26,764 nucleotides of DNA from the NCBI GenBank assembly GCA_964344495.1, contig CAYFNI010000020.1, positions 1 through 26,764 of the forward strand, in the 5' to 3' direction. The notes beneath the pieces are model-generated. The model did not search any database. It saw only the letters and a program-made list of their open reading frames with translations, and was not told the origin of the DNA. Made by a program: the position numbers and the translations under genes. Below are positions 17,746 through 25,044 of this stretch, in pieces (positions within the stretch are counted from its first letter, which is position 1; the number at the start of each line of letters is the position of its first letter). Source of the DNA: UBA6136 sp964344495 (lineage in GTDB: Bacteria > Pseudomonadota > Gammaproteobacteria > Methylococcales > Methylococcaceae).

Positions 17746-18599
17746 ACAAACAGACACTGATCTCCGGCATCAGCCTTGGGCTGATCCTGATGCTCTCCAC
17801 CATGACCTTCACGGTGTCGGAAACCGAAACCGCGATTCTGCTCGAATTCAAGAAGATTGTTGGTACCGACTACACGCCCGGATTGCATTTCAAGTTGCCC
17901 TACCGGCAGGTCAAGCGCTTCGACAAGCGGGTGCTGACGCTGGAATCCAAGCCGGAACGCTTCCTCACCTCCGAGAAGAAGAACGTCATCGTCGACTGGT
18001 TCGTGAAGTGGCAGATCGATGACATCAGCAAGTTCTACACCGCAGTGGCGGGGGACAAGTCGCAGGCCAACATCCGTCTGGATCAGATCACCAAGGATGC
18101 CATGCGCAATGAATTCAGCAAGCGCACCATCCGCGAACTGGTCTCGTCCGACCGGGGCCGGATTCAGGATGCGCTGACCAAGATGGTCAACCCGTCGGTG
18201 GCCGGGCTCGGGGTGCGCGTGGTCGATATCCGGGTCATGCGGATCGATTTGCCGGAAGAAGTCAGTTCTTCCGTCTATCATCGGATGGAGGCCGAACGGG
18301 CTCGGGTGGCGCGGGAATTCCGGTCGCGTGGCGCCGAAGCGGCCGAGAAGATTCGTGCCGAAGCTGATCGCCAGCGCGATGTCCTGATTGCCGAAGCCAA
18401 CCGCGATGCAGAAATCCGGCGCGGCGAGGGTGATGCGGCCGCAGCCGACATCTATGCCAAAGCGTACGGTAAGAATCGCGAGTTCTTCGAGTTCAACCGC
18501 AGTCTGATGGCCTACCGCTCGGCCTTCAAGGATGATCACAGCGTCATGGTGTTGTCACCGGATTCGGACTTTTTCAAGTACTTCAAAAAGCCCAAGTAA
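17742..18599 (+). CDS. hflC: FtsH modulator HflC (SPFH/prohibitin family)
   Basis: Partner of HflK in the FtsH-regulating complex. The 285 residues have an N-terminal membrane anchor (about 5-24, ISGISLGLILMLSTMTFTV), the SPFH domain (about 25-190, with ETAILLEFKKIVGTDYTPGLHFKLP), and an Arg/Ala/Glu-rich helix (about 195-245) typical of SPFH oligomerisation regions. The start overlaps the hflK stop by four bases. It is somewhat shorter than E. coli HflC (334) because the helical and C-terminal part is reduced. The gene is followed by two hairpins and hisZ. Confidence 0.96.
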   Translation: MNKQTLISGISLGLILMLSTMTFTVSETETAILLEFKKIVGTDYTPGLHFKLPYRQVKRFDKRVLTLESKPERFLTSEKKNVIVDWFVKWQIDDISKFYTAVAGDKSQANIRLDQITKDAMRNEFSKRTIRELVSSDRGRIQDALTKMVNPSVAGLGVRVVDIRVMRIDLPEEVSSSVYHRMEAERARVAREFRSRGAEAAEKIRAEADRQRDVLIAEANRDAEIRRGEGDAAAADIYAKAYGKNREFFEFNRSLMAYRSAFKDDHSVMVLSPDSDFFKYFKKPK

Positions 18600-18639
18600 G
18601 CAGACCTACCCGCACGTAACGGGGAGGATCCCGATGGCA

Positions 18640-18659
18640 TGCCCGCCAAAAAACGGGCA
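18640..18659 (+). repeat. Inverted repeat 1 in the hflC-hisZ gap
   Basis: TGCCCG (18640-18645) pairs with CGGGCA (18654-18659) across an A-rich 8-base loop. No T-tract follows. It is the first of two hairpins between hflC and hisZ. Confidence 0.55.
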
Positions 18660-18663
18660 GGTG

Positions 18664-18690
18664 ACTGGATGTCAGGCCCTTGCATCCAGT
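18664..18690 (+). repeat. Inverted repeat 2 in the hflC-hisZ gap
   Basis: ACTGGATG (18664-18671) pairs perfectly with CATCCAGT (18683-18690), with an 11-base loop, four bases after the first hairpin. It is followed by CCCCTTCTG rather than a T run, so it is a poor intrinsic terminator; leader-RNA control of hisZ or a processed 3' end of hflKC mRNA are alternatives. Confidence 0.55.
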
Positions 18691-18732
18691 ACCATCTGCC
18701 CCTTCTGAAGCTTTCTGACTGACCTGCACCCC

Positions 18733-19917
18733 ATGTTGCCACAGGACCGCTGGCTGTTGCCTGAAGGTATCGATGAGATTTTCGCTGATGAGGCGGACCG
18801 TCTTGACCGGCTCGGCCGCAACCTGATCGACAGGTTTGCAGGTTGGGGCTACCGGCTCGTCATGCCGCCCATGATCGATTTTCTCGACTCGCTGCTAGTC
18901 GGGACCGCACATGAACTCGATCTCCATACGCTCAAGCTGTCCGATCCGGTCAGCGGCCGGCTGATCGGCCTACGGGCCGATATCACGCCCCAGGTGGCCC
19001 GGATCGATGCGCGAACGGCCCAGACGGGCGTGCCGGCGCGTTTCTGTTATGTCGGCTCGGTCGTGCATGCGCTGACCGGCCACCTCGACAAGTCCCGCAA
19101 TCCAATCCAGATTGGTGCCGAACTCTATGGTGCCGAAGGTGTGGCCGCCACTGGCGAGGTCATTCGGCTGATGCTGGAAAGCCTGTCTGTGGCAAATATC
19201 CACGCGGTGCATCTGGATCTGGGACATGTCGGTCTGTTTCGGGCGATTGCCCGTCAGGCGGCGCTGTCGGACGCGCAGGAGACCATCGTCTTTGATCTGT
19301 TGCAGCGCAAGGATGCGACCGACCTGGAGACGTTCATCCGGACGCTGGACCTGTCCGATCCGGTGGCGGGGATGTTGATGGCCTTGCTGGAACTGAACGG
19401 TCCGGTGGCCGTGATCCAAGGGGCCCGCGAAGCGTTGCGCGAGGGCGGTGCCGAGATCGGCCGGGCGCTGGATGAACTGGCTGCGCTGGCCGCCAGCCTG
19501 CAACAGCTTTATCCCGGTCTGCCACTGAATGTCGACCTGGCTGAACTGCGCGGTTATCAGTACCACACTGGCGTGGTGTTTGCCGCCTTTGTTCCGGGGC
19601 AGGGCAAGGAGATCGCGCGCGGCGGCCGCTATGACGCCATCGGCCACGTGTTCGGTCGGGCGCGCCCGGCGGTCGGTTTCAGTGCCGACCTGCGGACCCT
19701 GGCGGGGCTGTCGGCCGACACTGCCCGCGCGGCCGACGCATCAGGCGCGATTTTTGCGCCTGCGGACGCTGATGCGTCGCTCGCAGCAGCCATCGCCGAG
19801 TTGCGCCAGCAGGGCCGGGTGGTCATCCAGTCGCTGGGGGGCGATCATGAGACACCCGAGGCGCTGGGGTGCGCGCAAAGACTCATCCAACAAGACGGCG
19901 CATGGCGACTGGCCTGA
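18733..19917 (+). CDS. hisZ: ATP phosphoribosyltransferase regulatory subunit HisZ
   Basis: A histidyl-tRNA synthetase paralogue that pairs with short-form HisG to make the first enzyme of histidine synthesis and to confer feedback control. The 394 residues follow the class II synthetase-like core: the start LLPEGIDEIFADEADRL, a motif-2 region (GLRADITPQVARIDA followed by PARFCYVGSVV), and a motif-3-like GGRYDAIGHVFGRARPAVGFS. There is no anticodon-binding domain, and the C-terminal part is short, which favours HisZ over HisS. The ATG lacks a clear ribosome site. purA follows after 37 bases, an arrangement common in gammaproteobacteria that have HisZ. Confidence 0.94.
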   Translation: MLPQDRWLLPEGIDEIFADEADRLDRLGRNLIDRFAGWGYRLVMPPMIDFLDSLLVGTAHELDLHTLKLSDPVSGRLIGLRADITPQVARIDARTAQTGVPARFCYVGSVVHALTGHLDKSRNPIQIGAELYGAEGVAATGEVIRLMLESLSVANIHAVHLDLGHVGLFRAIARQAALSDAQETIVFDLLQRKDATDLETFIRTLDLSDPVAGMLMALLELNGPVAVIQGAREALREGGAEIGRALDELAALAASLQQLYPGLPLNVDLAELRGYQYHTGVVFAAFVPGQGKEIARGGRYDAIGHVFGRARPAVGFSADLRTLAGLSADTARAADASGAIFAPADADASLAAAIAELRQQGRVVIQSLGGDHETPEALGCAQRLIQQDGAWRLA

Positions 19918-19954
19918 CAGCGCCTGACCACACACAACGAAACGGAAAAGCAGA

Positions 19955-21247
19955 ATGGGAAAAAATGTTGTCGTGATCGGCACGCAATGGGGTGACGAAG
20001 GCAAAGGTAAGCTCGTCGATCTTCTTACCGAGCGCGCCAAGGGGGTAGTTCGCTTTCAGGGCGGACACAATGCCGGACATACCCTGGTCATTGACGGGCA
20101 GAAAACCGTTCTGCATCTGATACCCTCCGGCATCCTGCGTGAGGGCGTGACCTGTTACATCGGCAACGGCGTGGTGCTCTCTCCGGAAGCCTTGATGGAG
20201 GAAATCGCCGTGCTGGAACGGGCAGGCATCCCGGTTCGTGAGCGGCTCAAGATCAGCGAAGCCTGTGCGCTGATTCTCCCGATTCATGTGGCGCTCGATG
20301 TGGCACGCGAGAAGGCCCGCGGCGCCAAAGCCATTGGCACCACCGGCCGTGGCATTGGCCCTGCTTACGAAGACAAGGTATCGCGGCGCGGCATTCGTGC
20401 CGGTGATCTGTTCTACCCGGAATTGCTGGCGGAGCGTTTGCGCGAACTGCTGGATTACCACAACTTTGTCCTCAGCCAGTATTTCAAGGAGCCGCCACTG
20501 GCGTTTGATGAGGTGCTGGCCCAGCTCACCGCCATCGGCGAGCAGATCAAGCCGATGCTGGGCGATGTGGCTGGTGATCTGCACGCGCTGCGCGCGGCAG
20601 GCGAGAATGTGCTCTATGAGGGTGCGCAGGGTGCCATGCTCGACATTGATCATGGCACCTATCCCTACGTCACTTCGTCCAATACGACGGCGGGTGGCGC
20701 AGCCTCCGGGACCGGCGTGGGGCTGCTGGAGTTTGACTATGTACTCGGCATCACCAAGGCCTATTCCACCCGGGTCGGCAATGGGCCGTTCCCGACCGAA
20801 TTATTTGACGAACAGGGGCGCCACTTGTCGACCCGCGGGGCAGAGTTTGGTGCAACAACGGGCAGAGCCCGGCGTTGCGGCTGGTTCGATGCCGTGCTGA
20901 TGCGCCGCTCGGCCAAGCTCAACAGCCTGTCCGGTCTGTGTCTGACCAAACTGGACGTGCTGGATGGACTGACGTCGATCGGTGTGTGCACCGCCTATCG
21001 TTATCAGGGGCAGCTGATCGATACCGTACCGATTGGTGCAGAGGCCTACGCCCAATGCGAGCCGGTGATCGAAATGATGCCCGGCTGGACCGACTCCACG
21101 GCCGGCATAACCGAGCTGGACCGGCTGCCCACGGCCGCCCGCGATTACATCGCGCGTCTTGAGCAACTGGTTGGCGTACCGGTTGATATTTTGTCCACCG
21201 GTCCCGATCGCAACGAAACCATTGTCTTGCGGCACCCGTTCAACTGA
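19955..21247 (+). CDS. purA: Adenylosuccinate synthetase
   Basis: Joins IMP and aspartate using GTP, the first committed step to AMP. The 430 residues match the family (E. coli 432). The GTP-binding loop QWGDEGKGK is at 11-19 with catalytic D14, and GGHNAGHT carries the catalytic H42. Further signatures are the GTTGRGIGPAYEDK and QGAMLDIDHGTYPYVTSSNT segments. The ribosome site is weak (GGAA about 8 bases upstream). The gene probably forms an operon with hisZ; both products touch the purine-histidine junction. Confidence 0.98.
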   Translation: MGKNVVVIGTQWGDEGKGKLVDLLTERAKGVVRFQGGHNAGHTLVIDGQKTVLHLIPSGILREGVTCYIGNGVVLSPEALMEEIAVLERAGIPVRERLKISEACALILPIHVALDVAREKARGAKAIGTTGRGIGPAYEDKVSRRGIRAGDLFYPELLAERLRELLDYHNFVLSQYFKEPPLAFDEVLAQLTAIGEQIKPMLGDVAGDLHALRAAGENVLYEGAQGAMLDIDHGTYPYVTSSNTTAGGAASGTGVGLLEFDYVLGITKAYSTRVGNGPFPTELFDEQGRHLSTRGAEFGATTGRARRCGWFDAVLMRRSAKLNSLSGLCLTKLDVLDGLTSIGVCTAYRYQGQLIDTVPIGAEAYAQCEPVIEMMPGWTDSTAGITELDRLPTAARDYIARLEQLVGVPVDILSTGPDRNETIVLRHPFN

Positions 21248-21371
21248 ACAGTAACCCGGGCCTCGGCAGCGCTCATCGCCTCGCCAACGGCCCGGTACGA
21301 CCGGCCTCAAAATCCCGTTGTACGTGAGGGGCAACCGTGCTGACGGCGCCGCAGGGCCAGTGGATCCGGTC

Positions 21372-21400
21372 TTGTGTCGCCTCTGTCGTACCCCTAAAAT
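21372..21400 (+). promoter_or_regulatory. Probable sigma-70 promoter of aspS
   Basis: TTGTGT (21372-21377), an exact 17-base spacer and TAAAAT (21395-21400, five of six matches) lie 32 bases before the aspS ATG. The 185-base purA-aspS gap also holds a distant inverted repeat CCGGGCC/GGCCCGG (21256-21262 with 21289-21295) without a T-tract. No tRNA was recognised there. Confidence 0.5.
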
Positions 21401-21432
21401 CCAAGCCTTTTTACCCAGTTCGAGAAACAGTC

Positions 21433-23220
21433 ATGCGTAGCCACCGGTGTGGAGAAGTAACGGAAAGTCACCTGAGCCAGGAAGTCGATCTTTGTGGCTG
21501 GGTTCATCGGCGGCGCGATCACGGTGGCGTGATCTTCATTGATCTCAGGGATCGCGAAGGGCTGGTTCAGGTGGTGTTCGATCCAGATTATGCCGAGGCC
21601 TTCAAGCTGGCCGAGACGGTTCGCAGCGAATTTGTCCTGCGGGTACACGGCAAGGTTCGGCCGCGACCGGCCGGAACCGAAAACGCCAATCTCGCCACCG
21701 GCAAGATTGAAGTGCTGGCGACGACGCTGGAGATCCTCAACAAGTCGGAAACGCCGCCATTCCCCCTCGAAAGCGAGGTGGAAGTCAGCGAGGAAACCCG
21801 CCTGCGCTACCGCTACATCGACCTGCGCCGCCCGCTCATGCAGCAGCGCATGCGCCTGCGGCGGGATGTTACCCGTCATCTGCGGAATTTCATGGATGAC
21901 AACGGCTTCTACGAAATCGAGACGCCATTCCTGACCAAGGCGACCCCGGAGGGTGCGCGTGACTATCTTGTGCCCAGCCGCACCCATCCGAACCATTTCT
22001 TCGCCCTGCCGCAGTCGCCACAGCTCTACAAGCAGCTGCTCATGATCTCCGGCATGGACCGCTACTATCAGGTGGTCCGCTGTTTCCGCGACGAGGATTT
22101 GCGCGCCGACCGGCAGCCGGAATTTACCCAGCTCGACATCGAGACCTCGTTCATGGATGAGCGGGCCATCACCGATCTGATGGAGGAGATGATCCGGCAG
22201 CTGTTCGCCAAGACGCTGAACATCGAGCTGCCCAATCCGTTCCCGCGCCTGACCCATGCCGAGGCCATGCGGCGCTTCGGTTCCGACAAGCCGGACCTGC
22301 GCATCCCGCTCGAATTGGTCGATGTCGCCGATTTGCTCAAGGACATCGAGTTTAAAGTATTTGCCGGACCGGCCAAGGATCCGGATGGTCGCGTGGTGGC
22401 GCTGCGCCTGCCGAAGGGAAGCGAGCTGTCGCGCAAGGAGATCGACGACCTGACCCAGTTCGTTGGCATCTACGGCGCCAAGGGGCTGGCCTATATCAAG
22501 GTCACCGACCGGGCGGCGGGCATCGACGGGCTGCAATCACCGATCATCAAGTTCCTGCCGGCCGAAGCGGTCCTCGCCATTCTCGATCGCGTGGGCGCGG
22601 AAACGGGCGATCTGGTGTTCTTTGGCGCCGACAAGGCCAAGGTCGTTAACGAAGCGATGGGTGCCCTGCGACTCAGGGTGGGGCATGATCGCGGCCTGGT
22701 TCAGGGAGCATGGGCGCCGCTATGGGTGGTCGATTTCCCCATGTTCGAGTGGGACGACAAGGACAACCGCTGGTTTGCCCTCCATCATCCCTTTACGGCC
22801 CCCAAGTGCAGTCTGGATGAGTTGCAGGCCAACCCGGGACAGGCCATTTCCCGGGCCTACGACATGGTGCTGAACGGGACCGAGATCGGCGGCGGTTCGG
22901 TGCGTATCCACCAGACCGACCTGCAGGATGCCGTCTTCAAACTGCTGGGTATTGGCGACGAGGAGGCCCAGCAGAAATTCGGCTTCCTGCTCAATGCCCT
23001 CAAGTACGGTGCGCCACCCCACGGTGGTATTGCTTTCGGCATGGACCGCCTGGTCATGTTGATGAGTGGCGCGACTTCGATCCGTGAAGTGATGGCCTTC
23101 CCCAAGACCCAGTCGGCCTGGTGTCCGATGATCGACGCGCCGGCCGAGGTCACTGACGTCCAGTTGCGGGAGTTGGGCATCCGCCTGCGCAAGCCGCCGG
23201 AAGCCGCGAAAAGCGAATAG
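21433..23220 (+). CDS. aspS: Aspartyl-tRNA synthetase, probably non-discriminating (Asp/Asn)
   Basis: Charges tRNA-Asp with aspartate. The 595 residues match bacterial-type AspRS. They comprise the N-terminal OB-fold anticodon domain (1-105, with LCGWVHRRRDHGGVIFIDLRD), class II motif 2 (FRDEDLRADRQPEFTQ), the inserted GAD domain (about 290-420), and motif 3 (HGGIAFGMDRLVMLM). H30 and G81 match the His31/Gly82 pair that, in Pseudomonas aeruginosa, is linked to relaxed tRNA recognition; discriminating enzymes such as E. coli have Leu30. This suggests it also makes Asp-tRNA-Asn, which needs GatCAB. The ATG at 21433 (MRSHRCGEV) is chosen because it matches known N-termini; the 32 codons upstream that stay open overlap the promoter. 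A strong terminator follows. Confidence 0.96.
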   Translation: MRSHRCGEVTESHLSQEVDLCGWVHRRRDHGGVIFIDLRDREGLVQVVFDPDYAEAFKLAETVRSEFVLRVHGKVRPRPAGTENANLATGKIEVLATTLEILNKSETPPFPLESEVEVSEETRLRYRYIDLRRPLMQQRMRLRRDVTRHLRNFMDDNGFYEIETPFLTKATPEGARDYLVPSRTHPNHFFALPQSPQLYKQLLMISGMDRYYQVVRCFRDEDLRADRQPEFTQLDIETSFMDERAITDLMEEMIRQLFAKTLNIELPNPFPRLTHAEAMRRFGSDKPDLRIPLELVDVADLLKDIEFKVFAGPAKDPDGRVVALRLPKGSELSRKEIDDLTQFVGIYGAKGLAYIKVTDRAAGIDGLQSPIIKFLPAEAVLAILDRVGAETGDLVFFGADKAKVVNEAMGALRLRVGHDRGLVQGAWAPLWVVDFPMFEWDDKDNRWFALHHPFTAPKCSLDELQANPGQAISRAYDMVLNGTEIGGGSVRIHQTDLQDAVFKLLGIGDEEAQQKFGFLLNALKYGAPPHGGIAFGMDRLVMLMSGATSIREVMAFPKTQSAWCPMIDAPAEVTDVQLRELGIRLRKPPEAAKSE

Positions 23221-23269
23221 CGATAGCCTCTCACCCATGGGCGCCGGACACCGCTCCGCGTCCCTCGTT

Positions 23270-23312
23270 CACCCGCCTGAACGTCATCCCGTGACGATCA
23301 GGCGGGTGTTTT
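23270..23312 (+). terminator. Rho-independent terminator after aspS
   Basis: An 11-bp stem CACCCGCCTGA (23270-23280) with TCAGGCGGGTG (23298-23308) encloses a second 5-bp stem CGTCA/TGACG (23282-23286 with 23292-23296), followed by TTTTGCTTT. It lies 50 bases after the aspS stop. Confidence 0.9.
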
Positions 23313-23456
23313 GCTTTCAGGCCCCGCTTAACGCTCTGACGGCTCGCAGATTAGGAGCGGTAAGCCTTGGGAATTCTGCTGCCCCCCTCTGTCGTAAGGT
23401 CTCTTCGGTCGCACCATAAAAGATCACAAAGATGCCGATTTCTCCGCGCCAGCACC

Positions 23457-23462
23457 TATAAT
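23457..23462 (+). promoter_or_regulatory. Consensus -10 element upstream of amt
   Basis: A perfect TATAAT lies 37 bases before the amt ATG. The sequence 16-18 bases upstream (around GCCGAT) is a poor -35, so an activator may be needed. No sigma-54 motif (TGGCAC-N5-TTGC) was found on the plus strand here. The 23313-23456 stretch shows no gene. Confidence 0.4.
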
Positions 23463-23499
23463 GCATCCTTGTGGTGCACATACTGAGCGGAGGCAAACC

Positions 23500-24795
23500 A
23501 TGAGACGACTGCTTGCACGGCGACTGGCAGGGCTCCTCGTCATGACGGGGATAGCCGAACCTGGCTTCGCAGATCAACTGAACCCGGCAGATACTGCCTG
23601 GATCCTGACGTCCACCGGTCTGGTCCTGTTCATGACCGTGCCGGGCCTCGCGCTCCTGTACGGTGGCCTGGTGCGCACCAAAAACGTGCTCTCCGTTCTG
23701 GTGCAATGTTTCGCCGTAACGTCACTGGTGTCGATTCTCTGGATGGTGGCCGGCTACAGCCTTGCCCTGACCAATCAAGGGCCTTGGCAGCCGTTTATCG
23801 GGGGATTGGATCGGCTGTTCCTGCTCGGCATCAATGCCGACGCCATGACCGGCAGTCTGCCCGAATCGGTGTTCTGCATGTATCACCTGACGTTTGCGGT
23901 GTTTGCGCCGGCGTTGATGATTGGCAGCTGTGTGGAGCGAATGAAGTTTTCGGCCATCCTCTGGTTTACCGTGTGCTGGACGCTGCTGGTCTACGTCCCG
24001 GTTTGCCATTGGGTTTGGGGCGGCGGCTGGCTGGCGCAACTGGGAGTGATCGACTTCGCCGGCGGCATCGTCGTGCATACGACCGCGGGCATCGGTGCGC
24101 TTACGGCGGCCTGGCTGGCGGGTCCGCGGCGAGGCTTTCCCGGCACCCTGATGCCGCCGCACAACCTCACCCTGACCGCGGCCGGGGCCGGTATCCTGTG
24201 GGTCGGCTGGCATGGTTTCAGTGCCGGCAGCGCGCTGATGGCGAACGGCGCGGCCGGGCTGGCGATGCTGACCACGCACATCGCCGCGACGGCCGGTGCG
24301 CTGGTCTGGATGGCAGTGGAATGGCTGCGTTATGGGCGGCCGACGTTGCTGGGGGTCATCACCGGCATGATTGCGGGTCTTGGGATCATCTCGCCGGCGG
24401 CCGGTTTTGTCGGCCCGGTCGGTGCGCTGCTGATGGGCGTCGTGGCCGGGGTGGTGTGCTTCTTTGCGATTCACTGGGTCAAGCGCAAACTGTCCATCGA
24501 CGATGCACTGGATGTGTTTCCGGTGCACGGTGTCGGCGGCATGCTGGGTGCCTTGCTGACCGCTCCGCTGGCCGCGCAGGCCCTGGGGGGGGCGGGTTTG
24601 CCGACCGGTCTCGGGCTGTGGTCCCAGGTGGGTGCCCAAGCGGTCGGGGTGGTGGTGGCCCTGGTCTGGAGTGGGACGGTCAGTTACCTGTCGCTGAAGC
24701 TCATCGGTCGGTTCAACGGTCTGCGGGTTTCTCTGGACGAGGAGACCGAGGGGCTGGATTTGAGCTCACACAACGGCAAGGGTTATCACTTCTGA
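23500..24795 (+). CDS. amt: Ammonium transporter (Amt family)
   Basis: Trimeric inner-membrane ammonium channel/transporter. From the ATG at 23500, which has GGAGG six bases upstream, the protein has 431 residues. They include a signal peptide (1-24, ending near GFA|DQLN) as in other Amt proteins, and eleven predicted hydrophobic helices starting at about 33. The central twin histidines are H193 (FAGGIVVHTTAG) and H343 (FPVHGVGGMLG). D185 matches E. coli AmtB D160, F132 and F240 match the Phe gate, and S244 matches S219. In the GWFGF motif the middle residue is H238, giving GWHGF. The C-tail GLRVSLDEETEGLDLSSHNGKGYH keeps the region that contacts PII proteins. No glnK gene is adjacent: aspS is upstream and a convergent lipoprotein gene downstream. 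Confidence 0.95.
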   Translation: MRRLLARRLAGLLVMTGIAEPGFADQLNPADTAWILTSTGLVLFMTVPGLALLYGGLVRTKNVLSVLVQCFAVTSLVSILWMVAGYSLALTNQGPWQPFIGGLDRLFLLGINADAMTGSLPESVFCMYHLTFAVFAPALMIGSCVERMKFSAILWFTVCWTLLVYVPVCHWVWGGGWLAQLGVIDFAGGIVVHTTAGIGALTAAWLAGPRRGFPGTLMPPHNLTLTAAGAGILWVGWHGFSAGSALMANGAAGLAMLTTHIAATAGALVWMAVEWLRYGRPTLLGVITGMIAGLGIISPAAGFVGPVGALLMGVVAGVVCFFAIHWVKRKLSIDDALDVFPVHGVGGMLGALLTAPLAAQALGGAGLPTGLGLWSQVGAQAVGVVVALVWSGTVSYLSLKLIGRFNGLRVSLDEETEGLDLSSHNGKGYHF

Positions 24796-24814
24796 TTCGC
24801 CCGACGTGCCGTGC

Positions 24815-24970
24815 CTAGCGGCATTGACCGGTCTTATAGTTGATTCCGTTGGGGCAGTCGTCCGTGGCAGACCTGTCCGCCGCGGGCGCGGGATGATCGA
24901 GCTTGGTGTAGGTTCCGCCGCAGCCACCCAGCAGAAGGGCCAGCAGCAGGCTAAGGGTCATCGGCTTCAT
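24815..24970 (-). CDS. Small predicted lipoprotein, unknown function
   Basis: A 51-residue protein with a type II signal peptide: MKPMTLSLLLALLLGGC, with the lipobox LLGG|C and Cys17 as the lipidation site. The mature 35 residues are polar and end in DDCPNGINYKTGQCR, with two cysteines 12 residues apart that could form a disulfide in the periplasm. GGAG lies seven bases before the ATG at 24970; a longer frame to 25018 runs into the pntB terminator stem and is not favoured. The gene lies 74 bases after pntB, past a terminator, and converges on amt with 19 bases between stops. The family is not recognised; the signal peptide and ribosome site support its being real. Confidence 0.72.
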   Translation of the reverse strand: MKPMTLSLLLALLLGGCGGTYTKLDHPAPAADRSATDDCPNGINYKTGQCR

Positions 24971-25000
24971 TGAACGTCTCCGGTGATGCAGGTTTAAGAC

Positions 25001-25037
25001 CGGGTCCGTGCCGGGCATTGCTCCCGGCGCGGACCCG
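25001..25037 (-). terminator. Stem-loop terminator after pntB
   Basis: CGGGTCCG-T-GCCGGG (25001-25015) pairs with CCCGGC-G-CGGACCC-G (25023-25037), about 15 pairs including one G-T, with a 7-base loop. On the minus strand it is followed by GTCTTAAACC, a poor T-tract, so termination may be partial or Rho-aided. It begins 8 bases after the pntB stop. Confidence 0.6.
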
Positions 25038-25044
25038 TCCTGGG

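Noticed and set aside
21248..21371. tRNA or riboswitch in the purA-aspS gap
   Set aside because: Only a distant 7-bp inverted repeat is present; no cloverleaf, T-loop or known aptamer core was recognised.
21337..21432. N-terminal extension of aspS
   Set aside because: It overlaps the likely promoter, and the product after 21433 matches known AspRS N-termini without extension.
23706..24818. 370-codon plus-strand frame overlapping amt
   Set aside because: An Arg/Gly/Ala-rich out-of-frame product inside a gene with clear Amt motifs.
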